From Planctomycetota bacterium (GTDB lineage: Bacteria > Planctomycetota > Planctomycetia > Pirellulales > Pirellulaceae), in NCBI GenBank assembly GCA_029259935.1, contig JAJDEH010000292.1, positions 1 to 14,798 on the forward strand: DNA of 14,798 bases, in the 5' to 3' direction. Positions 8,259 to 14,798 of the stretch are shown piece after piece; within the stretch, counting starts at the first letter, position 1, and the number at the start of each line of letters is the position of its first letter. The notes beneath the pieces are model-generated. The model worked only from the letters and a program-made list of their open reading frames with translations, made no database searches and was not told the DNA's origin. Both the position numbers and the translations under genes were made by a program.

Positions 8259-9593
8259 ATGCAGCTCGCAGTTATCCTAGTCCTGGTCGGCTCAATTCTG
8301 ATTGCCGAATTCTTGCCGAATCAACCAACCGATGGGGCGGTCGGCCGTTGCTGTGCCGTGGTCTTCGCCTGCCTATTTGTCGTCTTGTTTGCGGGATACG
8401 GAACGCTTGCCGTCAATCAGAAATTCTCCGTTCGGCAATCTCATGGCAGTCGAGTACAAAGCCTGGCGAGGCTCTTAACTTTTCACTTGATCATCTGGAC
8501 CGCTCTTAGTTTCGGAGTCCTCTATGCACTGAAATGGCCTCAACTCGTCCGTGGCAATTGGAGTTTTTCCGGCTGGATTCTGATAGACGAACTGATCATC
8601 ATGGCACCGGCCCTCGGGTCGCTGCTCATTTCCTGGGCGATATTTTGCAATCTGGAGGGAACGGGTTCGGCACGACGCGGTTCCAGGCATCGTCTCGGAT
8701 ATGTAATGACTCATTTTCGACACTATGTGCTGCCCGCGCTGGTGCCGGTGGTGGCCATTGTGCTGGTCCGTGATCTTGCGGAATATTTTCCACGTCTAGT
8801 CGCGGACGGCGGCGAAGTTTTTCTATACATCGGAAGTTTGGCAATACTACTGATCGCATTTCCTTGGATAATCCGCCTAGCCTGGCGCACGGATCCACTT
8901 CCTGGAGGCGATCTACGCAACAGGCTAAACACGGCGACTAGGGAAGCAGGGCTTCGCTGCCAAGACGTGCGAGTTTGGAATACCGACGGACGAGTCGTGA
9001 ACGCGGCCGTCAGCGGCTTCTTACCATGGTGCCGTTGCCTGCTGATCTCCGATGGCTTGCTAACGCGACTGGCGCCACACGAAATCGAAGCGTTCGTCTT
9101 GCATGAAGCGGCGCACCTGCGTCGTTTTCATCCGTGGTGGCGAATAGCCGCTCTGTTGCCGGCCGCCACCGCCTGGTTCGTGGTTTGGCGTGTTGCTCCG
9201 TCGTTGCTGTCGCAGCCCAGCCTGAGTATTTGCGCGATCGCGACGATATTCTACTGTGTGTCCGCATTGAGTTGGCTGTCGAAGGTTCTCGAATTCGACG
9301 CCGATTTAGCTTCCTGTTTCGAGGTGTCGAAACATGGCGGCGCGAGTGTGTTCGCGGCCGACCGAGCTCAACAGTTGATTAGCGCACTGCGGACCATCGA
9401 CCTACCGTTGCCTCGTGGCCCACGCCGCGCAACGTGGCTGCACCCGAGTTCCGATCAACGCATCGAGCAGCTCCTACAAATTTCAAGGCGGCCCGAGTTG
9501 GCGAACGGCATCCAGCGGAGACTGGCGGGGATTGCGGCGTTTCTTGTAATCCTCGCTCTGCTTCCCTTGATTGTGTTCATATTTACCGGCTAG
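8259..9593 (+). CDS. Polytopic membrane zinc metallopeptidase (M48/M56-like)
   Basis: 444 residues with many hydrophobic helices: about 1-18, 32-50, 70-92, 107-130, 147-170, 185-205, two between 295 and 342, and one at the C-terminus (about 420-442). The zinc site is HEAAH at residues 282-286 (ligands H282 and H286, general base E283), with the third ligand E345 in EFDAD (345-349), the M48/M56-type arrangement. The helix hairpin between HExxH and the EFDAD motif is expected for these families. It probably cleaves membrane or periplasmic proteins; the target is unknown. The start at 8259 is forced, because an in-frame stop at 8244 lies just upstream and no other start fits; there is no Shine-Dalgarno site. 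It stands alone between serA and a BON-domain gene. It is not an HtpX orthologue by eye, as the N-terminal region is longer and different. Confidence 0.8.
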   Translation: MQLAVILVLVGSILIAEFLPNQPTDGAVGRCCAVVFACLFVVLFAGYGTLAVNQKFSVRQSHGSRVQSLARLLTFHLIIWTALSFGVLYALKWPQLVRGNWSFSGWILIDELIIMAPALGSLLISWAIFCNLEGTGSARRGSRHRLGYVMTHFRHYVLPALVPVVAIVLVRDLAEYFPRLVADGGEVFLYIGSLAILLIAFPWIIRLAWRTDPLPGGDLRNRLNTATREAGLRCQDVRVWNTDGRVVNAAVSGFLPWCRCLLISDGLLTRLAPHEIEAFVLHEAAHLRRFHPWWRIAALLPAATAWFVVWRVAPSLLSQPSLSICAIATIFYCVSALSWLSKVLEFDADLASCFEVSKHGGASVFAADRAQQLISALRTIDLPLPRGPRRATWLHPSSDQRIEQLLQISRRPELANGIQRRLAGIAAFLVILALLPLIVFIFTG

Positions 9594-9602
9594 GGCGAGT
9601 TG

Positions 9603-9669
9603 GGCTGTCCGTCCATTCGACACAGACCGTACAGCCACGCAAGCAGCTTCAGTTTCTGCATCTTTTTTG
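9603..9669 (+). terminator. Possible weak terminator after the membrane peptidase gene
   Basis: GGCTGT (9603-9608) can pair with ACAGCC (9631-9636). A little further on, GCAG...CTGC is followed within a few bases by a run of T at about 9663-9668. The stems are short, so this is a weak call, but it is the only T-run in the right place in the gap before the BON gene. Confidence 0.3.
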
Positions 9670-9761
9670 ACCGGCAAAGTTTACCAGTAGCATGGATTTG
9701 ACCGATTAGATTCTTGCTTGGTCGCTTGTGTGCAATCGCTTCTCCAAGGGGTGCAGTTTCC

Positions 9762-9983
9762 ATGTCTGTTCAAGAATTGACGTTTGAGGACCAGTTGCAA
9801 AGTGCGATCAGCACGAGCCCTTATCTTTCTGGACGGAAACTGCGAGTAGAATCCGAGTCGGGTTGCGTCGTGCTGCACGGTGAAGTGGGCACGTTCTTTC
9901 AAAAGCAAATGGCGCAGGAAACTGTTCGCCGAATTGACGGCGTGCGCGAAATCAGGAACCGGTTGGAAGTTACCCGTATATAG
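9762..9983 (+). CDS. Small BON-domain protein
   Basis: 73 residues from the ATG at 9762, consisting almost entirely of one BON domain. FEDQLQSAISTSPYLSGRKL is the first helix region, followed by VESESGCVVLHGEVGTFFQK (strand, conserved glycine, strand), a helix with AQETVRRIDGVREI, and a final strand RLEVTRI. BON domains usually bind phospholipids or mediate envelope or scaffold contacts, often in OsmY-like periplasmic proteins. This copy has no signal peptide or membrane helix, so it may be cytoplasmic, which is unusual for the fold. AAGGGG at 9746-9751 lies 10 bases upstream and supports the start; an alternative TTG at 9714 would add 16 residues with no family match. It is isolated: 168 bp follow the peptidase gene and 155 bp precede comEC. 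The precise role is unknown. Confidence 0.8.
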   Translation: MSVQELTFEDQLQSAISTSPYLSGRKLRVESESGCVVLHGEVGTFFQKQMAQETVRRIDGVREIRNRLEVTRI

Positions 9984-10002
9984 CGGGCTCATCATCTCCA
10001 GT

Positions 10003-10020
10003 CGATTCGTTCGATTCGTT
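10003..10020. repeat. Tandem duplication of a 9-bp unit
   Basis: CGATTCGTT occurs twice head to tail, in the gap between the BON gene and comEC. It is short, with no evident function, and may be slippage or chance. Confidence 0.35.
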
Positions 10021-10138
10021 CCTCAAGACCCCCTCGGGCTCCTCCTTGGCAAGGGAAGAACCTTGCTTTCGTCGCCCTGAGCGTTAGATTATCGGTTGCA
10101 GTCACTCTTTGCTTGCCGGTACATGCGTTGGGGCGGTC

Positions 10139-12658
10139 ATGGGAGCCACATCGACCAACATACCACGGTATCAACCGCTGGTTGTTTCTCTAGCAGCTTT
10201 CGCCGCCGGAATTGGTGTCGACCGATTTTTCTCGCCGCGATTGTCTTGGCTCTTTGTCTCGGCGTGCGGACTTTTCGCCGTTTGGATTCTGCTGTGGATG
10301 CGCCGTCACCCGCGGTTTGCCGCCTGGATATTGTTACTGGCTGTTGGCTGCTTGGGGGCGATTTGGCATCATTGCCACTGGAACCTATTCGAATCGCATG
10401 AGTTGGGACGTAGCGTATCGCGAAAGTCTCATCCTGTCCGCGTGGAAGCGATCGCCCTGACAGAGTCGCGATTCATTCCCGCGCCCCCGGTCGACCCAAT
10501 GTCCACATTCCAACGGGGCGACCGCACCGAAGTTCGATTGCGGCTGACCAAGGTGCGCCATGGTGATCAATGGCAAGCCGCCTCGGGACAAACCCGGCTT
10601 ACGGTGGACGGTCACGCCTTGGGCATCACGGCGGGGGACCGGCTTGAAGTATTTGCATTTGCGAGCCGTCCGGTTGCATTGGGGAATCCGGGCGAGTTCG
10701 ATTTGCGATCTCACCGCCGCGCGCAGCGCCAACTGTTTGGCCTGTTCGCCCCCAATCCCGATTGCGTCCAAATAGTACAGTCGGGATCTTGGCTGAACCC
10801 GTGGCGGCAGATGAGCTTGCTGCGGACCCACTACCACCGCATGTTGCGGCACCATGTACGCAACGATCGGGCCGGCTTGGCGGCCGCGGTCTTGATCGGT
10901 GCTCGGGAACAAGTCGACCATCAACGTCGTGAAGATTTCTTCGCGACGGGAACCGTCCACCTGCTGGCGATTTCCGGACTACATGTTGGCATGTTGGCCT
11001 ACTTCTTTTCGTTGGTGATGCGAATCGGAAATGTCCGCCGCCATTACGCGATTTGGGGAATGATCGCGTTCGTCGTGGCGTACTCATTTTTGACCGATGC
11101 CCGACCGCCGGTCGTACGGGCCACGATTCTGATTGTCACGATGTGTTTTGGCCAACTGCTGGGACGGCCCGCGCTGTCGTTCAATACGTTGGCGGCCGCC
11201 GGCTTTGTGGTCCTGTTCTGCAATCCAGCCCAACTGTTCATGCCGGGAACTCAGTTGAGTTTCCTGGCAGTCGCCACGCTCATGTGCAGCGCCGGTTGGC
11301 TGGCACCGAAGTCCATTGAAGATCCGTTGGATCGGCTGATTGCCAGCACTCGTCCTTGGCCGGTTGCATGGCTGCGTCGAGTCACCTTTGTGATCAGCCG
11401 GGCTGTTTTGGCAAGCGCCGTAATTTGGGCCGTCGCGCTGCCGTTGGTTTTGTATTACTATCACCTGTTTTCACCAGCGGCGACGATTCTCAATCCTCTG
11501 CTCATCATTCCGATGGGTCTGGCGTTATTTTTCGGGTTCGGAGTGCTGATCTTTGGTTGGCTGGTGCCGCCCGTGGGCACACTGTGTGGCTGGATTTGTG
11601 ACAAATGTTTTTATGTCATTGAATCGCTGGTCCAGGCTGGACGGCCAATCAGTGGAAGTCACTACTTTGTCCCCGCGCCGGATGCTTGGTGGGTCGCGTT
11701 GACTTATGTTGGATTGGGGTTATTCGTCGCGCTGCCTGCTTGGCGTCCGCCCCGACGCTGGTGTGTTGCGGCTGTCTTGGCCTGGATTGCCGTGGGATTG
11801 TACAGTGCGCCCGCTGCGCCATTTCGTGAAGATCCGACTCCCGACTTGCGCTGCACTTTTTTGTCGGTGGGCCACGGAACCTCGGTCGTGATGGAGTTGC
11901 CTGGGGGCGAAGTGCTGCTGTACGACGCCGGTCGACTCGGGTTTCCACATCGGGCCACGCAAGCCGTGACGGGCTACCTGTGGTCGCGAGGAATCACTCA
12001 CATCGATGCCGTCATCTTGTCGCACGCCGACGCGGATCATTACAACGCCCTGCCAGGAATACTGGGTCGCGTCTCGGTCGGCACCGTCTACGTTTCGCCC
12101 GTCATGTTTGATCAGCAACAACAATCCGCCGGATTGCAGGCACTGCGCCAAGCGATCGAAGCGGCGGACGTTCCCATTGAATTTGTATCGATGGAAGACC
12201 GACTGCGGGCGACAAACGACGTTGAGTTGAAAATTCTTCATCCGCCAAGCAGCGGCGTGCTGGGCGGCGATAACGCAAACAGCATCGTGCTGTTGTTGGA
12301 TTATTGCGACCAGCGAGTTTTACTCGCGGGGGATCTCGAGTCGCCGGGACTGGACGATCTGCTTGCAGAGCGACCGATTGACTGCCGCGCCATCATGGCT
12401 CCGCATCATGGCGCGGCCGGGAGCCAGCCGGGGGCGGTGTTGCGTTGGTCGACTCCCGAATGGGTCGTGATTAGTGGCGGCCGGCGAGACAACATTGGCT
12501 TACTGACCGACCGCTTTCGAACCAGCGAAACCACCGTCTTGCACACCGCGGAAGATGGTGCCGTGTCGATTCAGATTTCGGCCGATCGGTTCGATGTTCG
12601 CAAGTGGAAAAACCGAACTTGGCAGCCTTGTGAAGCTGCTGGCAATGGATCGAATTGA
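10139..12658 (+). CDS. comEC: ComEC/Rec2 family DNA internalisation protein
   Basis: About 839 residues from ATG 10139, a normal full-length ComEC. It forms the inner-membrane channel through which single-stranded DNA enters during natural transformation. The domain order is as expected. N-terminal helices are followed by a soluble DUF4131/OB-like part (about 60-220) and the multi-helix Competence domain, which begins with GLAAAVLIGAREQVD and HLLAISGLHVGM (H274-M285). The C-terminal metallo-beta-lactamase-like domain starts near 570, with FLSVGHGT (574-581), LLYDAG, SHADADH at 628-634 (the HxDxDH metal motif), LLAGDLES and APHHGA. The MBL domain is thought to degrade or process the non-transported strand. 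The first motif is SVGHG rather than the usual DVGQG. A TTG at 10109 would add ten residues; ATG 10139 is preferred, with a G-rich stretch (GGGGCGG) just upstream. No other com genes are in the window. Confidence 0.93.
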   Translation: MGATSTNIPRYQPLVVSLAAFAAGIGVDRFFSPRLSWLFVSACGLFAVWILLWMRRHPRFAAWILLLAVGCLGAIWHHCHWNLFESHELGRSVSRKSHPVRVEAIALTESRFIPAPPVDPMSTFQRGDRTEVRLRLTKVRHGDQWQAASGQTRLTVDGHALGITAGDRLEVFAFASRPVALGNPGEFDLRSHRRAQRQLFGLFAPNPDCVQIVQSGSWLNPWRQMSLLRTHYHRMLRHHVRNDRAGLAAAVLIGAREQVDHQRREDFFATGTVHLLAISGLHVGMLAYFFSLVMRIGNVRRHYAIWGMIAFVVAYSFLTDARPPVVRATILIVTMCFGQLLGRPALSFNTLAAAGFVVLFCNPAQLFMPGTQLSFLAVATLMCSAGWLAPKSIEDPLDRLIASTRPWPVAWLRRVTFVISRAVLASAVIWAVALPLVLYYYHLFSPAATILNPLLIIPMGLALFFGFGVLIFGWLVPPVGTLCGWICDKCFYVIESLVQAGRPISGSHYFVPAPDAWWVALTYVGLGLFVALPAWRPPRRWCVAAVLAWIAVGLYSAPAAPFREDPTPDLRCTFLSVGHGTSVVMELPGGEVLLYDAGRLGFPHRATQAVTGYLWSRGITHIDAVILSHADADHYNALPGILGRVSVGTVYVSPVMFDQQQQSAGLQALRQAIEAADVPIEFVSMEDRLRATNDVELKILHPPSSGVLGGDNANSIVLLLDYCDQRVLLAGDLESPGLDDLLAERPIDCRAIMAPHHGAAGSQPGAVLRWSTPEWVVISGGRRDNIGLLTDRFRTSETTVLHTAEDGAVSIQISADRFDVRKWKNRTWQPCEAAGNGSN

Positions 12659-12940
12659 ATTCGAAAATGGCGGAACAACATCGGTGGCCGCCGATCTTCG
12701 GATTCAGGCCCTGCAGCTAGCAAAACACCGCGAATCGTGAGGATTATCGCTCCTACATAATCGTTGCGACCGGACCCGGCAGCGGAGTTTTCCGTTTGCG
12801 TCAGTCGTCGCGGATGATTGCACTGGGGGTCGTCTGACGAAGACCAATAGAGGCTGTTGTACGATGCCCCTTCACCATCTACAGCCTTCCCGCCAGCGGC
12901 AAATCCTCCACACTGTTCCCCCCTACCTGCCGAGCTAATC
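12659..12940. other. Non-coding gap between comEC and the lipoprotein gene
   Basis: 282 bp with no credible gene. It contains short dyads, such as CGTCAG (12799-12804) with CTGACG (12834-12839), and CGGA-GTTT-TCCG near 12784, none with a T-run. The promoter of the downstream lipoprotein gene is presumably here, but I see no convincing -35/-10 pair. Confidence 0.4.
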
Positions 12941-13591
12941 ATGAAAACGAATCGCAGATTCTTGCGGTGCACCGTCCTGTTCGCACTCACCGTGGCCGTT
13001 TCCCTGACGAGCGGCTGTGCTGGCAACCGATTTAATGTTGCCCAGTTGGCGTTTTGGAGAGTTCCAGACACGGACGCAACGGAAGAGGGTGGCGCGACTC
13101 AGCTTGCCGAATCAAACATCGACGAGGCCGGCGACGAAAGCGACGCACAGGCGATAGCTCAAGAACCGGAAGCAGCCGTGGCTCAAGTCGAGCAAGATGA
13201 CGAGCCAGTGGCACCCGAGTCGGAAGTGGCGAAACAGGTCGCCAGCGCGGATTTCTCCAGTTCCCAGCACACGTTCGCCAGCGGGCCGCAAGCGTCGAAG
13301 CAAGTGGTGGGATGGCAGCAGCAACAGAGTACCGGTTATTCGCAAGCCTTCGCGCCGTCCGACGCGGGTCCGGTCGCCCCGTGGAACGTCGACCAACCAA
13401 GTTACACATTGGCCGACCGACGTGCATCGCCCGCCCCCATGCAAGCCACCAGGCTCACCGCCCAACCCGCAAATCACGGTCAGTTCCAATCGGGCCAACC
13501 CGCGGGGACCTCTGATTCAAGCTGGCAAGGAACCAACGAATCCGCATCTTCTTACGCCCAACCCATTCGCGGCGCGAGTTTCGGGCAGTAA
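12941..13591 (+). CDS. Putative small lipoprotein, Gln/Ser/Ala-rich, function unknown
   Basis: 216 residues. It starts MKTNRRFLRC, followed by a hydrophobic stretch (about residues 11-22) and LTSGCAG, a lipobox-like end with the candidate lipidated cysteine at C26. Threonine at -3 is unusual, since leucine is preferred there. After NRFNVAQLAFWRVP the sequence becomes acidic (about residues 45-110, many E, D, A and Q). It then turns into a low-complexity tail rich in Q, S, P, A and G, with aromatic residues scattered through it, probably disordered. I recognise no domain. I chose ATG 12941 because it places the signal at the N-terminus; the frame is open further upstream to 12857 without signal-like sequence. 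No Shine-Dalgarno site is evident. It is probably an envelope-anchored extended protein. Neighbours give no clue: comEC lies 282 bp upstream and an RTX protein 522 bp downstream. Confidence 0.72.
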   Translation: MKTNRRFLRCTVLFALTVAVSLTSGCAGNRFNVAQLAFWRVPDTDATEEGGATQLAESNIDEAGDESDAQAIAQEPEAAVAQVEQDDEPVAPESEVAKQVASADFSSSQHTFASGPQASKQVVGWQQQQSTGYSQAFAPSDAGPVAPWNVDQPSYTLADRRASPAPMQATRLTAQPANHGQFQSGQPAGTSDSSWQGTNESASSYAQPIRGASFGQ

Positions 13592-13600
13592 CTACGCGAA

Positions 13601-13640
13601 ACTGGGCCAGGGTTGGACTTAGCCTCACCACCAGCCCAGT
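13601..13640 (+). terminator. Hairpin just after the lipoprotein gene, possible terminator
   Basis: ACTGGGC (13601-13607) pairs perfectly with GCCCAGT (13634-13640), 9 bases past the lipoprotein stop. The loop is long (26 bases) and no T-run follows, so termination is only suggested by position. Confidence 0.25.
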
Positions 13641-13700
13641 CTGTGCGGTTTCACATTGCATTTCCAAAACGAGACTCTTGAATGTCCCGCTTTTGGGCGA

Positions 13701-13735
13701 GCGACGGACGCGATCCTTCCAATCGCGACCGTCGC
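13701..13735. repeat. Strong 14-position hairpin with one A-A mismatch
   Basis: GCGACGG-A-CGCGAT, loop CCTTCCA, ATCGCG-A-CCGTCGC. Thirteen of 14 stem positions pair, and the only mismatch is a central A opposite A. It lies in the non-coding region upstream of the RTX gene and has no T-run. Confidence 0.6.
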
Positions 13736-13778
13736 CGATCGATGAGGATTGCTTGAAGTCCACGGTCCGGCAATCGTA

Positions 13779-13874
13779 GCGATCTCGCCGCAGTTCGAAG
13801 CGGGAGATCGCGTTTCTCTATCTCCCGCATAGCGATGGAAGAGAAACGACTTCTCCACTCTGCATGGAGAAGTC
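13779..13874. ncRNA. Candidate structured RNA or palindromic element: overlapping stems, pseudoknot-capable
   Basis: Four perfect complementary pairs overlap here. (a) GCGATCTC 13779-13786 with GAGATCGC 13804-13811. (b) GCGGGAGAT 13800-13808 with ATCTCCCGC 13820-13828. (c) CGTTTCTCT 13811-13819, most of the loop of b, with AGAGAAACG 13840-13848. (d) GACTTCTCCA 13848-13857 with TGGAGAAGTC 13865-13874, loop CTCTGCA. Stems a and b exclude each other, while b and c together give an H-type pseudoknot with linkers of 2, 0 and 11 bases. That geometry is plausible for a folded RNA. Strand and transcription are unknown. The alternative is a DNA-level palindromic repeat. Confidence 0.4.
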
Positions 13875-14100
13875 CAAAAACGCCGCTTAAATTGTTTCGC
13901 GAAGGCCAAAATATGAGCTTTTTCGAAAAATTCTCCCGTCGCGCGTAATCCCCAGGCCCCCTCGCGCCCTCTCATCTGTAACAAGGCAATCATTGCTTTG
14001 CCAACCGCGTCAACAACGAAGTGGTGGCACCCGCCGCGTTCCGCCACGCCGAACACATCAACACAACGTCTGGCTCTTTACCGACGCCAGGCACCAGTAC

Positions 14101-14106
14101 GAGGAG
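14101..14106 (+). promoter_or_regulatory. Shine-Dalgarno site of the RTX gene
   Basis: GAGGAG lies 7 bases before the ATG at 14114. It is one of the best ribosome sites in the window and decides the start of this 3'-truncated gene. Confidence 0.75.
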
Positions 14107-14113
14107 AATTATC

Positions 14114-14798
14114 ATGTCTTGGTTCAACAGAAAACCGACCGCGAAGAAACTCACCCGCCGTTCCAAGCTCGGATCACGTCTTGAGCACCTGCAACCTCGG
14201 GAAATGATGGCCGCCGACCTGGGAGACGCGGGCATGGACCTGTGCGAAATCGAAGCACCGGTCGACGTGGAAGCCGCCGAAGTGGCCAGTTACGCGACGG
14301 GCAACGGATCGACTAGCAACGCCGCCGGCCAAGGTTCCACGTGGGGAACGGTCGCCAGCGTGGCCTTTAACAACGGTGTGCTTACGATCACCGGAACGGA
14401 CTACGATTATCTCAAAGATAACGTTCAAGTCTTCGACGAGGTCGATGGCTCCTACCGAGTTGTCGCGCGCACCTTTGACGACGCAGGTAACGAGGTTGGA
14501 TACAGGGAAGCCTTCGTCCCCGCGAACCAAGTCAACCAGCTCAAGTTTTATGGAAATAAGGGCAACGATACCTTCTCTAGCGCCGCCCCTCTCCTGCTGG
14601 AAGCACATGGTGGCCAAGGGAACGACACAATGATTGGCGGGCGTATCTACAACCAAATGTTTGGCGAGGGTGGCGACGACATCCTGATCGGCCACAATAA
14701 TGTCGGCGATCTGCTAATCGGATCAACTGGCAACGATACGCTGCTTGGGTTGGGTGGCAATGACACGCTTCGAGGCGGATGGGGCGACGACACCCTCG
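14114..14798 (+). CDS. RTX-type calcium-binding repeat protein, 3'-partial
   Basis: 228 residues are visible and the frame is open to the window edge. The N-terminus is basic (MSWFNRKPTAKKLTRRSKLG) and runs into LEHLQPREMMAA at residues 23-34. This resembles the LExRxLLAA-type motif near the start of many large planctomycete extracellular proteins; that motif is recalled knowledge and its export route is unclear. No ordinary hydrophobic signal peptide is present. After an acidic, Thr/Gly-containing linker and a beta-rich stretch (about 80-150), glycine-aspartate nonapeptide repeats begin: GNKGNDTF, GGQGNDTM at 166-173, GEGGDDIL at 184-191, then GSTGNDTLLGLGGNDTLRGG and GWGDDTL from 203 to the edge. 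Such RTX repeats form calcium-bound parallel beta-rolls. The protein is probably a large secreted or surface protein; further domains lie beyond the window. The strong GAGGAG site fixes the start. Confidence 0.88.
   Translation, partial: MSWFNRKPTAKKLTRRSKLGSRLEHLQPREMMAADLGDAGMDLCEIEAPVDVEAAEVASYATGNGSTSNAAGQGSTWGTVASVAFNNGVLTITGTDYDYLKDNVQVFDEVDGSYRVVARTFDDAGNEVGYREAFVPANQVNQLKFYGNKGNDTFSSAAPLLLEAHGGQGNDTMIGGRIYNQMFGEGGDDILIGHNNVGDLLIGSTGNDTLLGLGGNDTLRGGWGDDTL

Larger units (their letters stand above)
13592..14113. other. Long structured non-coding region before the RTX gene
   Basis: 522 bp between the lipoprotein stop and the RTX-gene start. No open frame here has a recognisable domain; the longest one, on the minus strand (13625-14056), is judged non-coding. 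The region is dense in inverted repeats, listed separately. It also holds a perfect 12-bp palindrome TTTTTCGAAAAA (13919-13930) and, at its end, the strong ribosome site for the RTX gene. It may be a long 5' leader, a regulatory RNA, or an inserted palindromic repeat element. Confidence 0.55.

Noticed and set aside
10003..10020. Tandem 9-bp repeat as an attachment or integration site
   Set aside because: Too short, with no integrase, tRNA or matching second copy nearby. It is kept only as a minor repeat feature.
10385..10960. Minus-strand open frame of 191 codons inside comEC
   Set aside because: It is antisense to a well-supported ComEC region, with no family resemblance and no separate start signal.
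12571..13071. Minus-strand open frame spanning the comEC-lipoprotein gap
   Set aside because: It overlaps both flanking genes in antisense and shows no domain, so the gap is better treated as non-coding.
13625..14056. Minus-strand open frame of 143 codons in the gap before the RTX gene
   Set aside because: It has no recognisable domain and no good ribosome site, and it runs through the strong inverted repeats, so the open frame is more likely a by-product of GC-rich structured DNA.
14174..14695. Minus-strand open frame of 173 codons opposite the RTX gene
   Set aside because: It lies antisense to clear RTX repeats; a repetitive GGxGxD sequence gives long open frames on the other strand. The sense frame has the strong ribosome site.

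Overview
The window looks like a chromosomal segment of a planctomycete, most likely from the Pirellulales (Rhodopirellula/Blastopirellula relatives). The evidence is the gene content: a DUF1800-DUF1501 pair with a Tat signal, a BlaR1-like M56 peptidase fused to carboxypeptidase-regulatory-like domains, an RTX surface protein with an N-terminal LExLxPRxMMAA-type motif, moderately GC-rich sequence, and weak or absent Shine-Dalgarno sites on many genes. The lineage is inferred from gene families; no 16S or marker comparison was possible. All nine genes I support are on the + strand, and two run off the window (the first at its 5' end, the last at its 3' end).

Layout. (1) 2-2509: membrane M56 zinc metallopeptidase with several extracytoplasmic beta-sandwich repeats, 5'-truncated. 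(2) 2543-5124: a two-gene unit of DUF1800 and Tat-exported DUF1501 proteins, 29 bp apart. (3) 5284-8097: the serine-biosynthesis pair serC and serA. A 21-bp inverted repeat lies in front of serC, and two self-complementary hairpins fill the 78-bp serC-serA gap. (4) 8259-9593: a second, unrelated-looking membrane zinc peptidase with HEAAH and EFDAD motifs. (5) 9762-9983: a 73-residue stand-alone BON-domain protein. (6) 10139-12658: ComEC/Rec2 DNA-uptake channel protein with a C-terminal metallo-beta-lactamase-like domain. (7) 12941-13591: a small Gln/Ser/Ala-rich putative lipoprotein. (8) 13592-14113: a 522-bp non-coding stretch dense in strong hairpins and mutually exclusive stems. (9) 14114-end: start of an RTX (GGxGxDxL) calcium-binding repeat protein.

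How the genes fit together. SerA (3-phosphoglycerate to 3-phosphohydroxypyruvate) and SerC (its transamination to phosphoserine) carry out consecutive steps. DUF1800 and DUF1501 proteins recur as neighbours in planctomycetes and other bacteria, but their biochemical role is unsettled. The other genes look like a mosaic of single transcription units separated by 150-500 bp gaps.

I saw no mobile elements, CRISPR arrays, tRNAs or rRNAs. No gene in the window amounts to a clear new multi-gene system. The least explained signals are the RNA-like or palindromic structures at 13701-13874 and 6401-6449.
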